NCBI GenBank assembly: GCA_014898415.1
Contig: RCTD01000017.1
Location: 1,301,001-1,365,000 of the forward strand
DNA: 64,000 bases
Direction of reading: 5' to 3'
Source of the DNA: Stromatinia cepivora
Taxonomy: Eukaryota > Ascomycota > Leotiomycetes > Helotiales > Sclerotiniaceae
Made by a program: the position numbers and the translations under genes. Each line of letters starts with the position of its first letter. Position 1 is the stretch's first letter. A model generated the notes under the pieces. The model did no database searches and was not told the origin of the DNA. It worked only from the letters and a program-made list of their open reading frames with translations. Below are positions 1-10,549 of the stretch, one piece after another.

Positions 1-2418
1 TAGTTCGGATCCGGCCCCAGAGTCTAAAAGGCCCCGCGCTAATGGAAATGGTCAATACCATGTTACAACTTGTCCTGGAAGTACTACCAACGCATCATCC
101 AACTTTAATGGTGTTACAGATAATGTAACTAATGGAATGCCATTAGTTTCTACAAACTTCTGGAACGAGAGGACACCTATTGTTGAGGGCCCACTGCCAG
201 TTCGTGGACAAGTTGTACCACCTCAAAATCCTCCAGACCCCTCTGTACAAGCTCTTCTGGACAGAGTACATAAATTAGAACAGGTGATATCTGAAACCGA
301 AGCTATCAATGATGGTCCAAATATCATCAGTTCTTCATACGTTAAAGGGCCTAGCTTAAGGGGTAGTCTTTCCAAGACAAGATTCTTTGGGCAGAGTCAT
401 TGGATGAACTCATTTGAGCAAGTATGTTACCATATAATATCTTTTCCTAAACCGCATCATTTTGTTGCCCTAACTTTCCTCCTATCATCTTTCCTTATTC
501 AACTTACTTTCAGTTGAAGTATATACTCTCGCTTAAGAATACCTTACACCACTACCGCTAATTATCCTAATAACTGCTAATGTGTTTCAAGTTCAAACAT
601 ATGTCCAATTTCAAAGAGCTTGGGCCATTAAGTAAAGGCGGGGAAATTTTCGATCTCTTGAACAAATGCAAGGCATTGGGTAGAAAGGCAAAAGAGTGTC
701 AAAGTGCCGAATCGTCAATACCTGGTGGATATCGCGATTTTGTCCCGGAGAAAGAGATATCTGACCGTCTTGTCAATGCATATTTTCGAACCTTTGAATC
801 CGTCTATCGTATATTGCATATACCAACATTTGAAGAGGAATATGCATTATACTGGAAGGATCCTGCGGCAGCAAGTATGGCTTTTGTCATGAAATTACTC
901 CTCGTGATGGCCATTGGTACATGCTTTTACGAAGATCCTATACTTTCCAGTTCTTTACATCCCAAAGCTCAACATTGGATTGCCGTGGCTCAAGCTTGGG
1001 TGTCAGCACCATCGGAAAAGCACCGTCTTAATATTGTCGGTCTACAAATTCATTGCCTACTTATCATAGCTCGTCAAGTGAACTCGGTTGGCGGCGATCT
1101 TACTTGGATTTCCGCTGGATCCGTCTATCATCTAGCCATGTGCTTAGGTCTTCATCGTGATCCGGCACACTTCCCCAAAATGGGACCATTCCATGCGGAG
1201 ATGCGACGGCGACTTTGGTCAACCGTTTTGGAACTTTCCCTACAGTCAAGCCAAGACCTTGGAATGTCGCCTTTGATCAACACACAAGATTATGACACCG
1301 AGCTACCAGCAAACATTGACGATTCAGAGATCAGTGAAACCACTACAAAAGCACCAGCGTCAAAGCCAGTAACAATATTCACTCAAACTTCAATTCAAAT
1401 ATCACTCATGCGGTCTTTCTGCACAAGGCTCGAGATAGCAAAGGCAGTCAACAGTTTTAGAAGCGAGACCTCATACGAAGAAACGCTACGCCTAGGATCT
1501 ACGTAAGTGTCCCTCTTAACATTGGCTGCACAAGCAATAGCTCCAAGTGTGTTCCTAATGATTGAACTCGCAGGCTCTCTTCAGTCAGTCGTTCTGGCTC
1601 GGCATTACTACAGTCTTTCTTCACATCCAATTCTGAGCAAAAACCCAACCCATTTCAAATTAAGATTCATGATTTTTTCACCATTCATTTCCTGTTAGCC
1701 TTACATAGGCCTTACGCGGTTAAAGCAAAAGTCAATCCAACCTATTACTTTTCTCGAAAGGTTTGCCTAGAGACCTCTTTATCTCTCCTTGCACCAGCCA
1801 TATCACTCCCAGAACGATTCAATTTATCTGAACCTGATGATTGGACCCTACTTACCTGGACCGCATCGGGCATCACCAAAGGGATCTATATACACGCATA
1901 CATAGGTCTTGGACTAGAGCTGAACCAACAACTTGAAGAGGATCCTCCACTGCCTTTATCAATCAGTGCGCCACCGCCTCAGCAGCTAGAAATTCTACGG
2001 ATACTTCGTAGTGGACGTGATTGGGCTTCTAATCGAATATTGAGAGGCGATACCAATATCAAAGGACATGTTTTCATATCATGTCTTTGTGGTCAAATTG
2101 AAGCTCTGCAGAAGAATACTTCTACTGAAGAGGGGATCATAACTGAGGCACGGAAAAGTGTAGAATATTGCCTACAGTTAATGAAGGATAAACTCAGAGA
2201 TCAGGAAGCACAGATGAATGCCGAAGTAAATCGTAATCTTTCCATGAATACTGGTCTTGACGGTGTCAATTGGGATACAGTAGTAAGTCTTTTTTTTCCT
2301 GTATTGAATATTGACTTGATGAACTAATACTTTATAGATGCAGGATCCAGGTGTGGAGTTCGATCTTGCAGGTGATTGGGTTTTCTCTGGATGGGAAGAT
2401 AGTTATCTATGGGTTTGA
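1..2418 (+). CDS. Fungal-specific Zn2Cys6-type transcription factor, 3' part
   Basis: The frame is already open at base 2, so the start and any zinc cluster lie upstream of the window. Exons are <1-421, 592-1502, 1574-2282 and 2338-2418, and all junctions keep one frame. About 706 residues are visible. The first exon is a low-complexity linker with a short heptad-like stretch (ALLDRVHKLEQVI), typical after a Zn2Cys6 DNA-binding cluster. The second exon has the middle homology region: VNAYFRTFESVYRILHIPTF, later WISAGSVYHLAMCLGLHRDP and the basic MRRRLWSTVLELSLQSSQ, which are hallmarks of the Fungal_trans domain (PF04082). The C-terminus ends DWVFSGWEDSYLWV. It is probably a nuclear transcription regulator; the target pathway cannot be told. 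The first intron uses an AAG acceptor, chosen because it joins FEQ to FKHMSNF in frame. Confidence 0.85.
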
Positions 2419-3492
2419 GACGATCGCCATCTTACGCTGTACGACTACCTGTATGTTAGAACTAGTAATTTCACATGGTTTAAATATAGACCATGAGATG
2501 ATTATCTACTTCCGTCACCTTGTATTCTCCTTTGATATTTCTATTTAGACGATTCGCGCCACATTACTACTTGAATCTTTTCACACCGAGTATGGTTGAT
2601 ATGCTATTCCGCAGCAGAGTTCTCAGACCGACATGGTTGATGGGCTCTCTGCGGGCATTGCAAGTTATTTAATTATGCACAGTATGGCTTGACTTCTTGC
2701 TTTCATACTCTACGGCAAATCGCGCAACCAAATATTCTACTTTAGAAAAAACCTCCCATGCACTTGCCATTTATTTACGGAGAGGGCTTTAACTTTGCAA
2801 ATGCCATCAATACCCAAGTTTTTCGAAATAATATATTTGTATGGGTACAATTCCACTTCGCGCCGTCATCAGCACTAAAATACAGTAGAATCTAGCTCAT
2901 AGATTTATCCCGCTCTCTCTTCCGTACGGTTCAACTCGATGGCTTCGATATCTCCTCCACTCACTTCCTTGCCAATTCTGCATTGCCAGGAAATGTAAAA
3001 TTATTAATACATGACGCCCTGAACCGTCCTCCGGAGATATGGTTGATAAACATTAGACTTATCAATTTATTTACTCGTAATGAGGAGCCTATCTTTTACT
3101 GCAGAACTTCATGGCGATGCTTAGTGAGTATTTTCATTATCCCTAGAATGCAGAACGCAGAGTGCAGACTGAATAACTCAAAATAGAACCAAGAGATTAT
3201 CTTCACTGGGACGAGGTACATGTAGAGGGTATGCATACATCAACCGGAACACCCTTTAAAAACACATCACTAACTACAAAATACCCAGATGGATAAAAGA
3301 ATTTCCAAAATTATTTAAAACCGCAATCTGAAAAGTCCGTGACTATCGTAGACTTTTAATTAGTAACCATGTGGTGAGACCATGGGCAGAAATGCAAGTT
3401 ATGGCGAATAGAGATTTTATCGAGAATTATATTATTCTCTCTACTGGAGGTCATGAAATGCGTCCTTCGGAGGAGATATGGAGGGGATTATT
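2419..3492. other. Intergenic, no gene seen
   Basis: AT-rich DNA between the transcription factor stop and the 10-bp minisatellite. Short frames exist on both strands, but none has coding-like composition, splice context or a recognisable motif. Confidence 0.5.
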
Positions 3493-3549
3493 GAGGGGTG
3501 TGGAGGGGTGTGGAGGGGTGTGGAGGGGTGTGGAGGGGTGTGGAGGGGG
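3493..3549 (+). repeat. 10-bp G-rich minisatellite (gaggggtgtg)n
   Basis: The unit gaggggtgtg is repeated head to tail five times with almost no divergence, followed by a partial unit running into gggggtggtgag. The strand has regularly spaced runs of four G, so G-quadruplex formation is possible. Near-identity of units suggests recent expansion or ongoing slippage. It lies in a gene-poor segment. Confidence 0.9.
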
Positions 3550-4840
3550 TGGTGAGTGAGGGAGTGCGTATTTGATTGTTCAGCAGAAGACGGAATGACG
3601 GTAGGGGGTTATGAAACTAGATTATTTTGTCTAGCCTGGATTGAAAGAAGTGCTTTACTCTACCTAAGGAAATTGCTAATTCATGATTCAATAAATGCCT
3701 AGGATGGTCGGTAAAAGCCAAACCATGGCAGACATCAAGGCAAGAGAAGTTCCAGACTCCACAGGCATCACCAAAGCCCCTTTTATCACCTTTGTTGCAC
3801 ATCTCAATTATCTCTATAAATATATATTTATCATGCAGGATCTTTATGGAGCTTCAGACCAAGCTGCGAATGCTGAATGAAGATGGAAAAGTGGAGTTTG
3901 CCGCGCGGTTGAAAAGACTGATGAAGTTCGCAGGAATTTATGTTCCAGCGGCCAGGCTTCATTAAGACAATCAGCCTGTTCTTGGAAGGAATGTTGGCAT
4001 TTTATTTTGACGACAGGTTTATCATCAATATGACAGCCTTGCAATCCATCGGTAGTGGGCCGGCTACCTGCGTCAATCCCAAGTGATGATCAACAGGTAA
4101 CACAAACTTATTAAGCGCTTCCGGACTGGGCTTTTGCTGTCCACATGCGCGATCAGTTCGATACCCTGTGCAGGTCGGCAATCAGAGTTTACACAGCTTG
4201 ATAGTTCATTTTGATAAACTTTGTTGCATGTCTCGTTTGAGGTTCTATTAATATCGTATTTGAGAGTGGCGGTGATGTTTGGTCTATGTACATGCGGGTG
4301 TGTATAGTGGGTGGATGGAATTTGAGCTTGTTGTCCAATACTGATAGCTCAATGATATGATATATTATTTGGTTATGAAATCCGTTGATGCGTCTTGGAG
4401 TGTTGTCTGAGGAAGTCGTCCCAACCATCATGACTTTGGACGATGAGGTCAAATTACCCGTCTTTCTCCAACACATCCTCGTCGCACCAACCCTGCGAAT
4501 ATCTTCCTTAGCCCACTAATCTGCCCAAAATAAAACACTCAAGCATAGCCAAGTCCAGCTTTATCTTTTGTTGCATATCGTACTTTGGGGCTCTGAAAAT
4601 ACCACGTCTGCCCTCGTTCCTTCCATACTCCTCTCGGTTAAGGTTATCGGCTTCTCCTTGCATTCTCCAAGCGAATGCGGATCTTGTGCAAGTTAAATTT
4701 AGATATATTGTATCTAAGTATATGAAATAGTATCCTGCACATCATCAAGTAGTCGAGAATCTATGTGGCGTTTGTAAGCGCCAGAGTGGAGGTGTCGATG
4801 AAACGAAAGTGGGATGGACTGGGAGGGTTGTTGATAAGCG
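3550..4840. other. Gene-poor stretch with coding-like scraps
   Basis: No complete gene. Two plus-strand scraps look protein-like. The first starts at ATG 3725 (MADIKAREVPDSTGITKAPF); its GI-x-APF core vaguely recalls the N-terminus of prefoldin subunit 3, but the rest of that protein does not follow. The second is a 39-codon frame at 3846-3965 (MELQTKLRMLNEDGKVEFAA then a basic tail). A further open run around 4411-4515 encodes LDDEVKLPVFLQHILVAPTL. They are not joined by convincing splice sites, so I read them as decayed material. Confidence 0.3.
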
Positions 4841-5176
4841 ATGGATGTGCGCCTTTTGATGTCAAAATTGAGACTGTGTGAGAAGTTTGATATCGTAGGC
4901 TATGCCAAGTGGTATGTCCTTTCGTGGGTCTGATGGATAGAGCAGCCATGGAACAAGATAAATGACCGCGAGAATGAGATTGCACGCCTTAAGGCGAGCA
5001 TCAAACGTCTTAGGAATAGTAGGGATGCTTCTAAAGCTGTGGCTGACCAGCAGGCTATTGACCTCGAGGATATTAGACAACGTTTACAAGTCTTAGAAGA
5101 TCGTGATTTGGGCGCGGAGGATGATGTACAAAGACGAGCTTCTCGACTAAGGGACCTCATCAATAGTGGAGAATAG
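4841..5176 (+). pseudogene. Decayed coiled-coil protein fragment
   Basis: One frame runs from ATG 4841 to TAG 5174-5176 and is broken only by TGA at 4931-4933. Before the stop it reads LLMSKLRLCEKFDIVGYAKW; after it comes a long charged heptad-rich segment (RENEIARLKASIKRLRNSRD, then LEDIRQRLQVLEDRD), a clear coiled coil. Continuity of protein-like sequence across the TGA suggests a nonsense change, possibly CGA to TGA. Upstream the frame meets TAA and TGA at once, so any 5' exon is lost or unrecognised. A 29-base gtatgt-tag excision would be too short for a normal intron. Function unknown. Confidence 0.45.
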
Positions 5177-6024
5177 GAAAATGCTGTAGGTACGGGTGGG
5201 TAAACCTTTTTGAATTGGTGTTGTGGTGTGTTAGTGCCGTTTTGTATGATCATAATTCAGCAAGTGCGCACGACTTTAAAAGTTACTGCTGTATGAATAG
5301 TAGTCTCCGAGGTGCAGAGATCTGACGCGATTTTTGTCCATCATTAGTCATTACCTCGATCTCTATGAGTGTACAAAGTGCACCTGCCAAGTGAACATAC
5401 TGACCAATTGAATAGTCTAACCTTATTACTAGGTGGTTATATAGCCTAATTAGATTTAGCATTCTTACTAGGATCGGAGATTATTTCCCTTGCACAAAAT
5501 TTGGTCTTTAAGATATGGCGGGGAAGGGGTTAACGCTTCTTCATTGATATGGAGAAATGATAACCTGCAACAATTAGGATAGTTCTACGGAGGGTCTTCG
5601 ACATTTAAGTATCCAATTACGCACTACAAGACCGATAAGGTAATGTGTGCTCGTTCATGCATGCAAGGCCTGGCACCGCCAATAATTTCTAAAACACCGA
5701 AAAAGCTTGCTGCTTGATTGCTTACTCTCCACCGCGGGGAAGCTTTTCTTACCGGTTTTCTCAATCTACTCACTTGAAAGAGTCAATCCATCCCATTTTT
5801 TTCTTATCAATCCCCATTCTGCCACGGGACCACATATATTCGACAATAGTCCTCGCACAAGGGCACATCTTTCGAGCACTCTCCAGAAACGTTCTTTCCG
5901 GAACGCCGCTGGGAAAGGCAAACAATCACCAGATAGTTTTTACAAGCTTATGTTGCGCCGTTTAATTGAGGGATTGACTTACGTTTTCTTAGAAAGGTTG
6001 GAACAGGACCGCACACAAAAAAAC
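5177..6024. other. Intergenic, no gene seen
   Basis: Spacer between the coiled-coil relic and the duplicated CxxC gene. A frame upstream of ATG 6025 is open but of ordinary composition and more likely 5' leader. Confidence 0.45.
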
Positions 6025-6868
6025 ATGGAGAGGCATAATACTGCACTCGGCGAGTTTGATTCAGACTCACCACTTTCGACTCCGCGCGCGAGTCCCGTAT
6101 CCAACTCTACAGGAAAGGATGATGGCACACAAGATCGCACAGACATTTCTGCGGAAACATTCCCATTTTCGAAAGTCATAATCGATCCATCTTGTGTAGT
6201 GGGAGTTGTAAGTGATCTATATTTCCTACAACTTTGAGCGTCAGTTTATGCAGTCACGAGTCTGACTTTTCAAGGCTCCCTCGTGGGACAAGGCGAAGAG
6301 TAAAATCGAAGAGCTTGAGAAGGAGTTCCCAGATGATTTGCCCTACATTATCACGTACGAGAAAAAATATCTAGAAATGGTATGTCAAGAATGCAATCGC
6401 AATCTCAAACTCGAAGGTGCAAATATCGGAAATATCAGGAAACATGCGAATGGCATCTGTCATGGTATCAAGGTCAAACGAAGGCTGGACTCGAAAGGCC
6501 TCAAAGAGGTCTTAACTTGGGAGGTCGAGGCCCGGAATCGTATCATAAACAATTCATCAGAACCAATTTTGAAGTTGGAAGCCCGGCATCAGCGGAGTTT
6601 ACTAAATCAACAGCAAAAGGAGTTCCCACAACAAAACTTGTCGAAAGGTGGAGCCCGTGAATCTTTTGCCAATTTAGATGGTGAGCCACGACCATCGAAG
6701 CGTCGATGTCTCACTCTGCCATCTCGTCATAACCATTCCATATTTTCTTTAAAAAGCAGTAAAATGAAGCAACATTCGAGCATTCGCCGACCTTTAAATC
6801 GTCTCACAAACATTAATGAGACACAATCATTGGGTAATTTGATGTCTTTAGTTCGCACGCTCAACTAA
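6025..6868 (+). CDS. Hypothetical protein with CxxC-and-His module, intact copy of a tandem pair
   Basis: Exons are 6025-6207 and 6275-6868 (intron gtaagt to ttttcaag, phase 0), 258 residues. The first exon is Ser/Asp-rich. The second opens with APSWDKAKSKIEELEKEFPD, then LPYIITYEKKYLEMVCQECN, and a short segment ending IGNIRKHANGICHG. The Cys pair (C-x2-C) followed about 15 residues later by H-x5-H looks like a small zinc-binding knuckle, but I do not recognise a named family. The tail is basic, with KRRCLTLPSRH possibly acting as nuclear localisation. The same module recurs 3' in a broken copy with the intron at the equivalent place, so this is a tandem duplication. The start is the first ATG giving a compositionally sensible N-terminus; an earlier start is possible. 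Confidence 0.6.
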
Positions 6869-6904
6869 ACGGCCAATTAAGAATTATCAGGAGGGTTGAA
6901 CCAA

Positions 6905-8010
6905 AAAGAAAGAACTCCTACAGTCAAGCAAACGTCAATATCAGTCACGCGAACGATTCCGAGGGTCGAAATTGGAAATCCATCCATCATGCATGGCAAA
7001 GGGGGTAAGTTATTCATATCCTCATAACCCAACTGTCCCGCAACCACGAATCCGATAGATTCAGTTCCCTACTTGGCAAAAAACCAAAGTCAAAGTCGAA
7101 GGCCTCGACACTGATTACCCCAATGCTCTACCATATATTCTCACGTATGAGCGCGGGACTTCGGAACTGAGGTGTCAAGAATGTCGCTATGATATCAATC
7201 TCGGTGGGGTAGTGGGTAATATTGGGATACACGCAAAAAGTCGACTAATATACAATCTACGTTGAGAAGAGGTTGGAAATGTTAAAATCGCATGGCTTCC
7301 AGAGGAAATTCAATTTGCAGGTTAGGGCATGGATTGCTATCATGAATTCTTCGTCTGAATCAATTACAAAATTGAGAAAAAGACTTGACGACAAGGCGCT
7401 ACAGGGAAGACAGACTTCAATGAAGAGACGTTCAGAGTCTGAACGGTTTGACAATTCTGAAGAAGATTCAGATTCAGAAGCGCTAACGAGTAGCAGACTT
7501 TTCCCCTTGCCAAATTGCCCGGATTTGAAAAGAGGCTTGGAGATATAGCCATTCAGATTCAGGGGCGGCAATTGTCTCAACATGCGTTGCTTATAGACGA
7601 GGTTCAAAAAAGAAAATAAACCTATAATTCTCAACCTTCGCCAATCGAGTTGCGACCCTGGAAAAATGTGCCCAAGAATCACAGTAAAATCCAGAACGCA
7701 AGGAAATCTTTGGAAAAGAGAATGGGCAACACGTGGTACAATTCCGAATTCGCACTTCCCAAGTGAAGAAGCTGGAAGAAGAGGTCAAGGAATTGAGAAG
7801 AGGATGCCTTCCTCGCGACAACTCGATTCAGCTATTAGATTGGAGGAGGAGATGGAGAAATTGGAAGAGAATATTTTCTGCTGTCAAACCGCGACCTCGC
7901 ACATCAACGACTTGACACTGTCAAGTAAGATAATAATGATGCATTTGGCTGCTCTGGAGAAAAAGATTGAGGACCTCCTTGATAAGATTGCGGTGCTAGA
8001 AAGAAAGTGA
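6905..8010 (+). pseudogene. Broken tandem copy of the CxxC-and-His protein plus coiled-coil tail
   Basis: After an intron-like gtaagt (7005) to gatag (7058), the frame reads FPTWQKTKVKVEGLDTDYPN, LPYILTYERGTSELRCQECR and GNIGIHAKSRL, clearly paralogous to the upstream gene (LPYIxTYE, CQEC, GNI-x2-HA). It then stops at TGA (7263-7265). Homology resumes in another frame (VEKRL-EML, AWIAIMNSSSESITKLR against RNRIINNSSEPILKLE), meaning a net two-base loss. Further 3', a coiled-coil tail is split over frames: LPGFEKRLGDIAIQIQG, then TAA at 7684-7686, then QVKKLEEEVKELRRG, then in another frame LEEEMEKLEENIF to TGA 8008-8010. Several independent lesions make this a pseudogene unless unusual splicing rescues it. 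Confidence 0.6.
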
Positions 8011-8188
8011 GAAATAGGAATGAAAAGCGATGAGCTTGCTCTGATCTGCTGCGTAAGTATTTTGTAGTGGGTATCTAGAGAAATATTCGGGTGAAAGTGT
8101 GTTGGCTAAAGGTGTACTCCATCTGGGAATCTTGTAATTCGTAATATTGTAGCGTACATCCATCGTTGAGGTATGTTTGCTAATACAT

Positions 8189-9188
8189 CTATACCTTTCC
8201 TTCATAATCCCTTTTCCAAATGGTATCCCAAACTCCCTTGTCCACAGCGAACTCCCTCACATAATCATGCTCCAGCTCATGTGTCCTCCTTCCGAGCAAC
8301 ACCAAACTATGCAACGGGCCTCCCAATTGCTCATCCGCATCGCACAATTGTTTCAATGTTCCACTTACAAATTTCTCATCCTTACAGCCTACTCGAGCAG
8401 CACCTATACAAAGACTCTCCTCATTATAAACTCCACCCTCTCCATTCTCAGTCTTGATCTCTTCAATCTCCAACATTTGTGACGCGCACTGACCAACAGT
8501 CATGTATCTCGGTGGTTCATATATCTTTCTTCCTCTCGCCATATTCTCCATGGTTTGTTCTTTAACCTTGATATCCAATAATACTAGTGTGTGCAAGCCA
8601 ATATTCCTGTTCTCTCGAATGCGATCGTAGAATGAAGCGGGCTTCCAGTTCTCAGTAAAGAATACCATAGAGACAGTTTGGCCAAAATTGTAAAGTTGGA
8701 GACCGGTAGCACCAATGGCGGACATAATGGAGGCATTGGGAATGGTGGATATAGGGATGTTCAGGGAACGGGCACGGAGAACGAGATCGGTGTGAGTTGT
8801 AGCTCTGGAGCTTCATGTCAACATATATGCCTCGGAACATGAGGGTTATAGAGTCAGGAGAAGATTAGGACTAACCCGAATGGATCTCCCACTACTAAAA
8901 ATGCAACGTCCACATTCTGCGCATTTTCTAGAATATCATCACTGGCACTCTCAACCATATCCCTGTCTGCAATAATCACTTCACGTCCATAGTAACTTTC
9001 CTATGTCTACATCAGTCAGCGCCTTACTTCCCCGGACACGGGAAAAGACTTACAAGAACTGATTTGTCCACCAACAAGATACTGGTGTAGGCTTCAAGGT
9101 ATACTCGAGCGCTTTTTTTGACAGCTTCAAGTCCTTTAACAGTAATGTCTGTCTCATCAGAGAGACCAAGGCCAATTAGGTAAAGCAT
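8189..9188 (-). CDS. DPH5: Diphthine methyl ester synthase
   Basis: Exons (minus) are 9188-9054, 9000-8876 and 8804-8189, in frame, 291 residues, close to the usual 270-300. DPH5 is the S-adenosylmethionine-dependent tetramethylating enzyme of diphthamide synthesis on elongation factor 2, acting in the cytosol. Diagnostic parts are the N-terminus [55 protein letters not shown] (cofactor pocket) and [20 protein letters not shown]. The C-terminal [12 protein letters not shown] is less typical. Start chosen at MLYL, the family start; an in-frame ATG 18 bases upstream would add MFSRNK. Introns are 53 and 71 bases. It is divergent from SNU23 with 464 bases between the starts. Confidence 0.94.
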
Positions 9189-9652
9189 CTTGTTTCTTGA
9201 GAACAATTTAGTGAGGGGTCCTCAGAAGAGTTCAAGAAAATTAATTTTCCCCCGCATGTTTGCTCTTTGGGCAAACATCACTCACCGCCCTGGCCTCAAT
9301 GGCAAGGCAAAATCGCAGCCTTCTCAAATTTGAGAAAACGCCGAGTCCCTACACGCCAAATCTTCTTTCAAAATCCCCGGGATAGTTTTTTTTTTCGAGA
9401 TCCTGAAAGCTTCAAGTTTCTAAATCTGTGATTAAATCTTTATTTTTCCCAAAAGCCCCGGATTTGGTCTCTTCCACAGACGTGCAACAAAACTTTGGAG
9501 AGAGTTGAGCTTGTTGTTCAGAAATTCATCTGTGACAACAACAACTCGAGCAATATCCTACAATCTATTTCTGCGAAGAAGAATTGATACTGCATAAGAT
9601 TGGCGCCCACGATATCCCTCGCACAATCGACGACAATCCTAAAGTCGCAACA
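9189..9652. promoter_or_regulatory. Shared divergent promoter of DPH5 and SNU23
   Basis: These 464 bases separate two divergent housekeeping starts, so both core promoters and leaders must lie here. A T-run (9387-9396) followed by a CA/AT-rich leader is visible; no classical TATA box stands out. Role inferred from gene arrangement only. Confidence 0.5.
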
Positions 9653-10360
9653 ATGTCCACCAAAAAAGGTGCCTACGAAACCAATGCCTCTGATACCGAT
9701 TTCCGCAAAAAATACGACCGCGAAGCCAACGTAGCCAAAGCGCGCGAACAAGAAGCCAAAGAAAAAGAAGAAGGGCGTCTGCGATATGAAGCCAAACTCG
9801 CAGGCAAAAAATACTACGCGCCTCTCACTGGTGATGAAACCCTCACATCAGCGCGGGCAAACCGTCTGGATGTATCTGCCAATGTAGGAAAAACTATATT
9901 GATGCCCGCGGGGGCAGCGACGGGAAAGAGGGGGAAAGGTGCTGGATTTTACTGTCAGGCTTGTGATTTGACTTTTAAGGATAGTTTGCAGTGGGTGGAA
10001 CATGAGAATAGTATGCAGCATTTGAGGGCGATAGGTCAGACGGGTGAGGTTCAAAGAGCGAGTGTGGAGGATGTGAGGAGGAGGATTGATGAGATTTGGG
10101 AGAGGTTGGAGAGGGAGAAGCATGAGGAGGTTGTTACTCTAGGAGAAAGGCTGGAGGGAAGGAGAATTGAGGATGAAAAGGAAAGAGAGGAAAGGAGGAA
10201 GAAGAGGAGGGAATTGGCGGAGAGAAAGAAGGAGGAAAAGGATAAGGAAATTGCGGTCAAGAAGGAATATGGGGAGGATGTTAGGGTGGAGGGTGAACAT
10301 GATGAAGATGATATGATGGCTAGTATGGGGATCGTTGGATTTGGTTCGTCGAAAAAATGA
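9653..10360 (+). CDS. SNU23: U4/U6.U5 tri-snRNP protein Snu23 (ZMAT2 family)
   Basis: Single exon, 235 residues. A U1-type C2H2 zinc finger spans about residues 102-127: FYCQACDLTFKDSLQWVEHE followed by NSMQHLRAIG (C-x2-C and H-x5-H). N-terminal signature is TDFRKKYDREANVAKAREQE and YYAPLTGDETLTSARANRLD. Downstream are a long charged helix (RRRIDEIWERLEREKHEE and KEREERRKKRRELAERKKEE) and the acidic C-terminus with MASMGIVGFGSSKK. The family is a nuclear component of the spliceosomal B complex. Start chosen at MSTKKGAYE; an earlier in-frame codon at 9584 is not ATG. Confidence 0.92.
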   Translation: MSTKKGAYETNASDTDFRKKYDREANVAKAREQEAKEKEEGRLRYEAKLAGKKYYAPLTGDETLTSARANRLDVSANVGKTILMPAGAATGKRGKGAGFYCQACDLTFKDSLQWVEHENSMQHLRAIGQTGEVQRASVEDVRRRIDEIWERLEREKHEEVVTLGERLEGRRIEDEKEREERRKKRRELAERKKEEKDKEIAVKKEYGEDVRVEGEHDEDDMMASMGIVGFGSSKK

Positions 10361-10549
10361 GGACATAGTGTTTGCATATTGGAATTTAGCGATGGTGTTC
10401 AGGAGGGAAGACATTGGACCATACCAGATTGTGAAAATTGGAATTTGTTCAGGTCAATATATAATAATTACTTCCAACCCGGGGTATTATTCCCATTGCT
10501 CCTTGATACTGTGCAGCATACTAAAAAAAATACAATACCTACCGGCACC

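Noticed and set aside
3725..3880. Possible prefoldin subunit 3 N-terminus (VPDSTGITKAPF)
   Set aside because: Only about a dozen residues look similar; the rest of the frame and downstream sequence do not match the prefoldin fold, so no gene is called.
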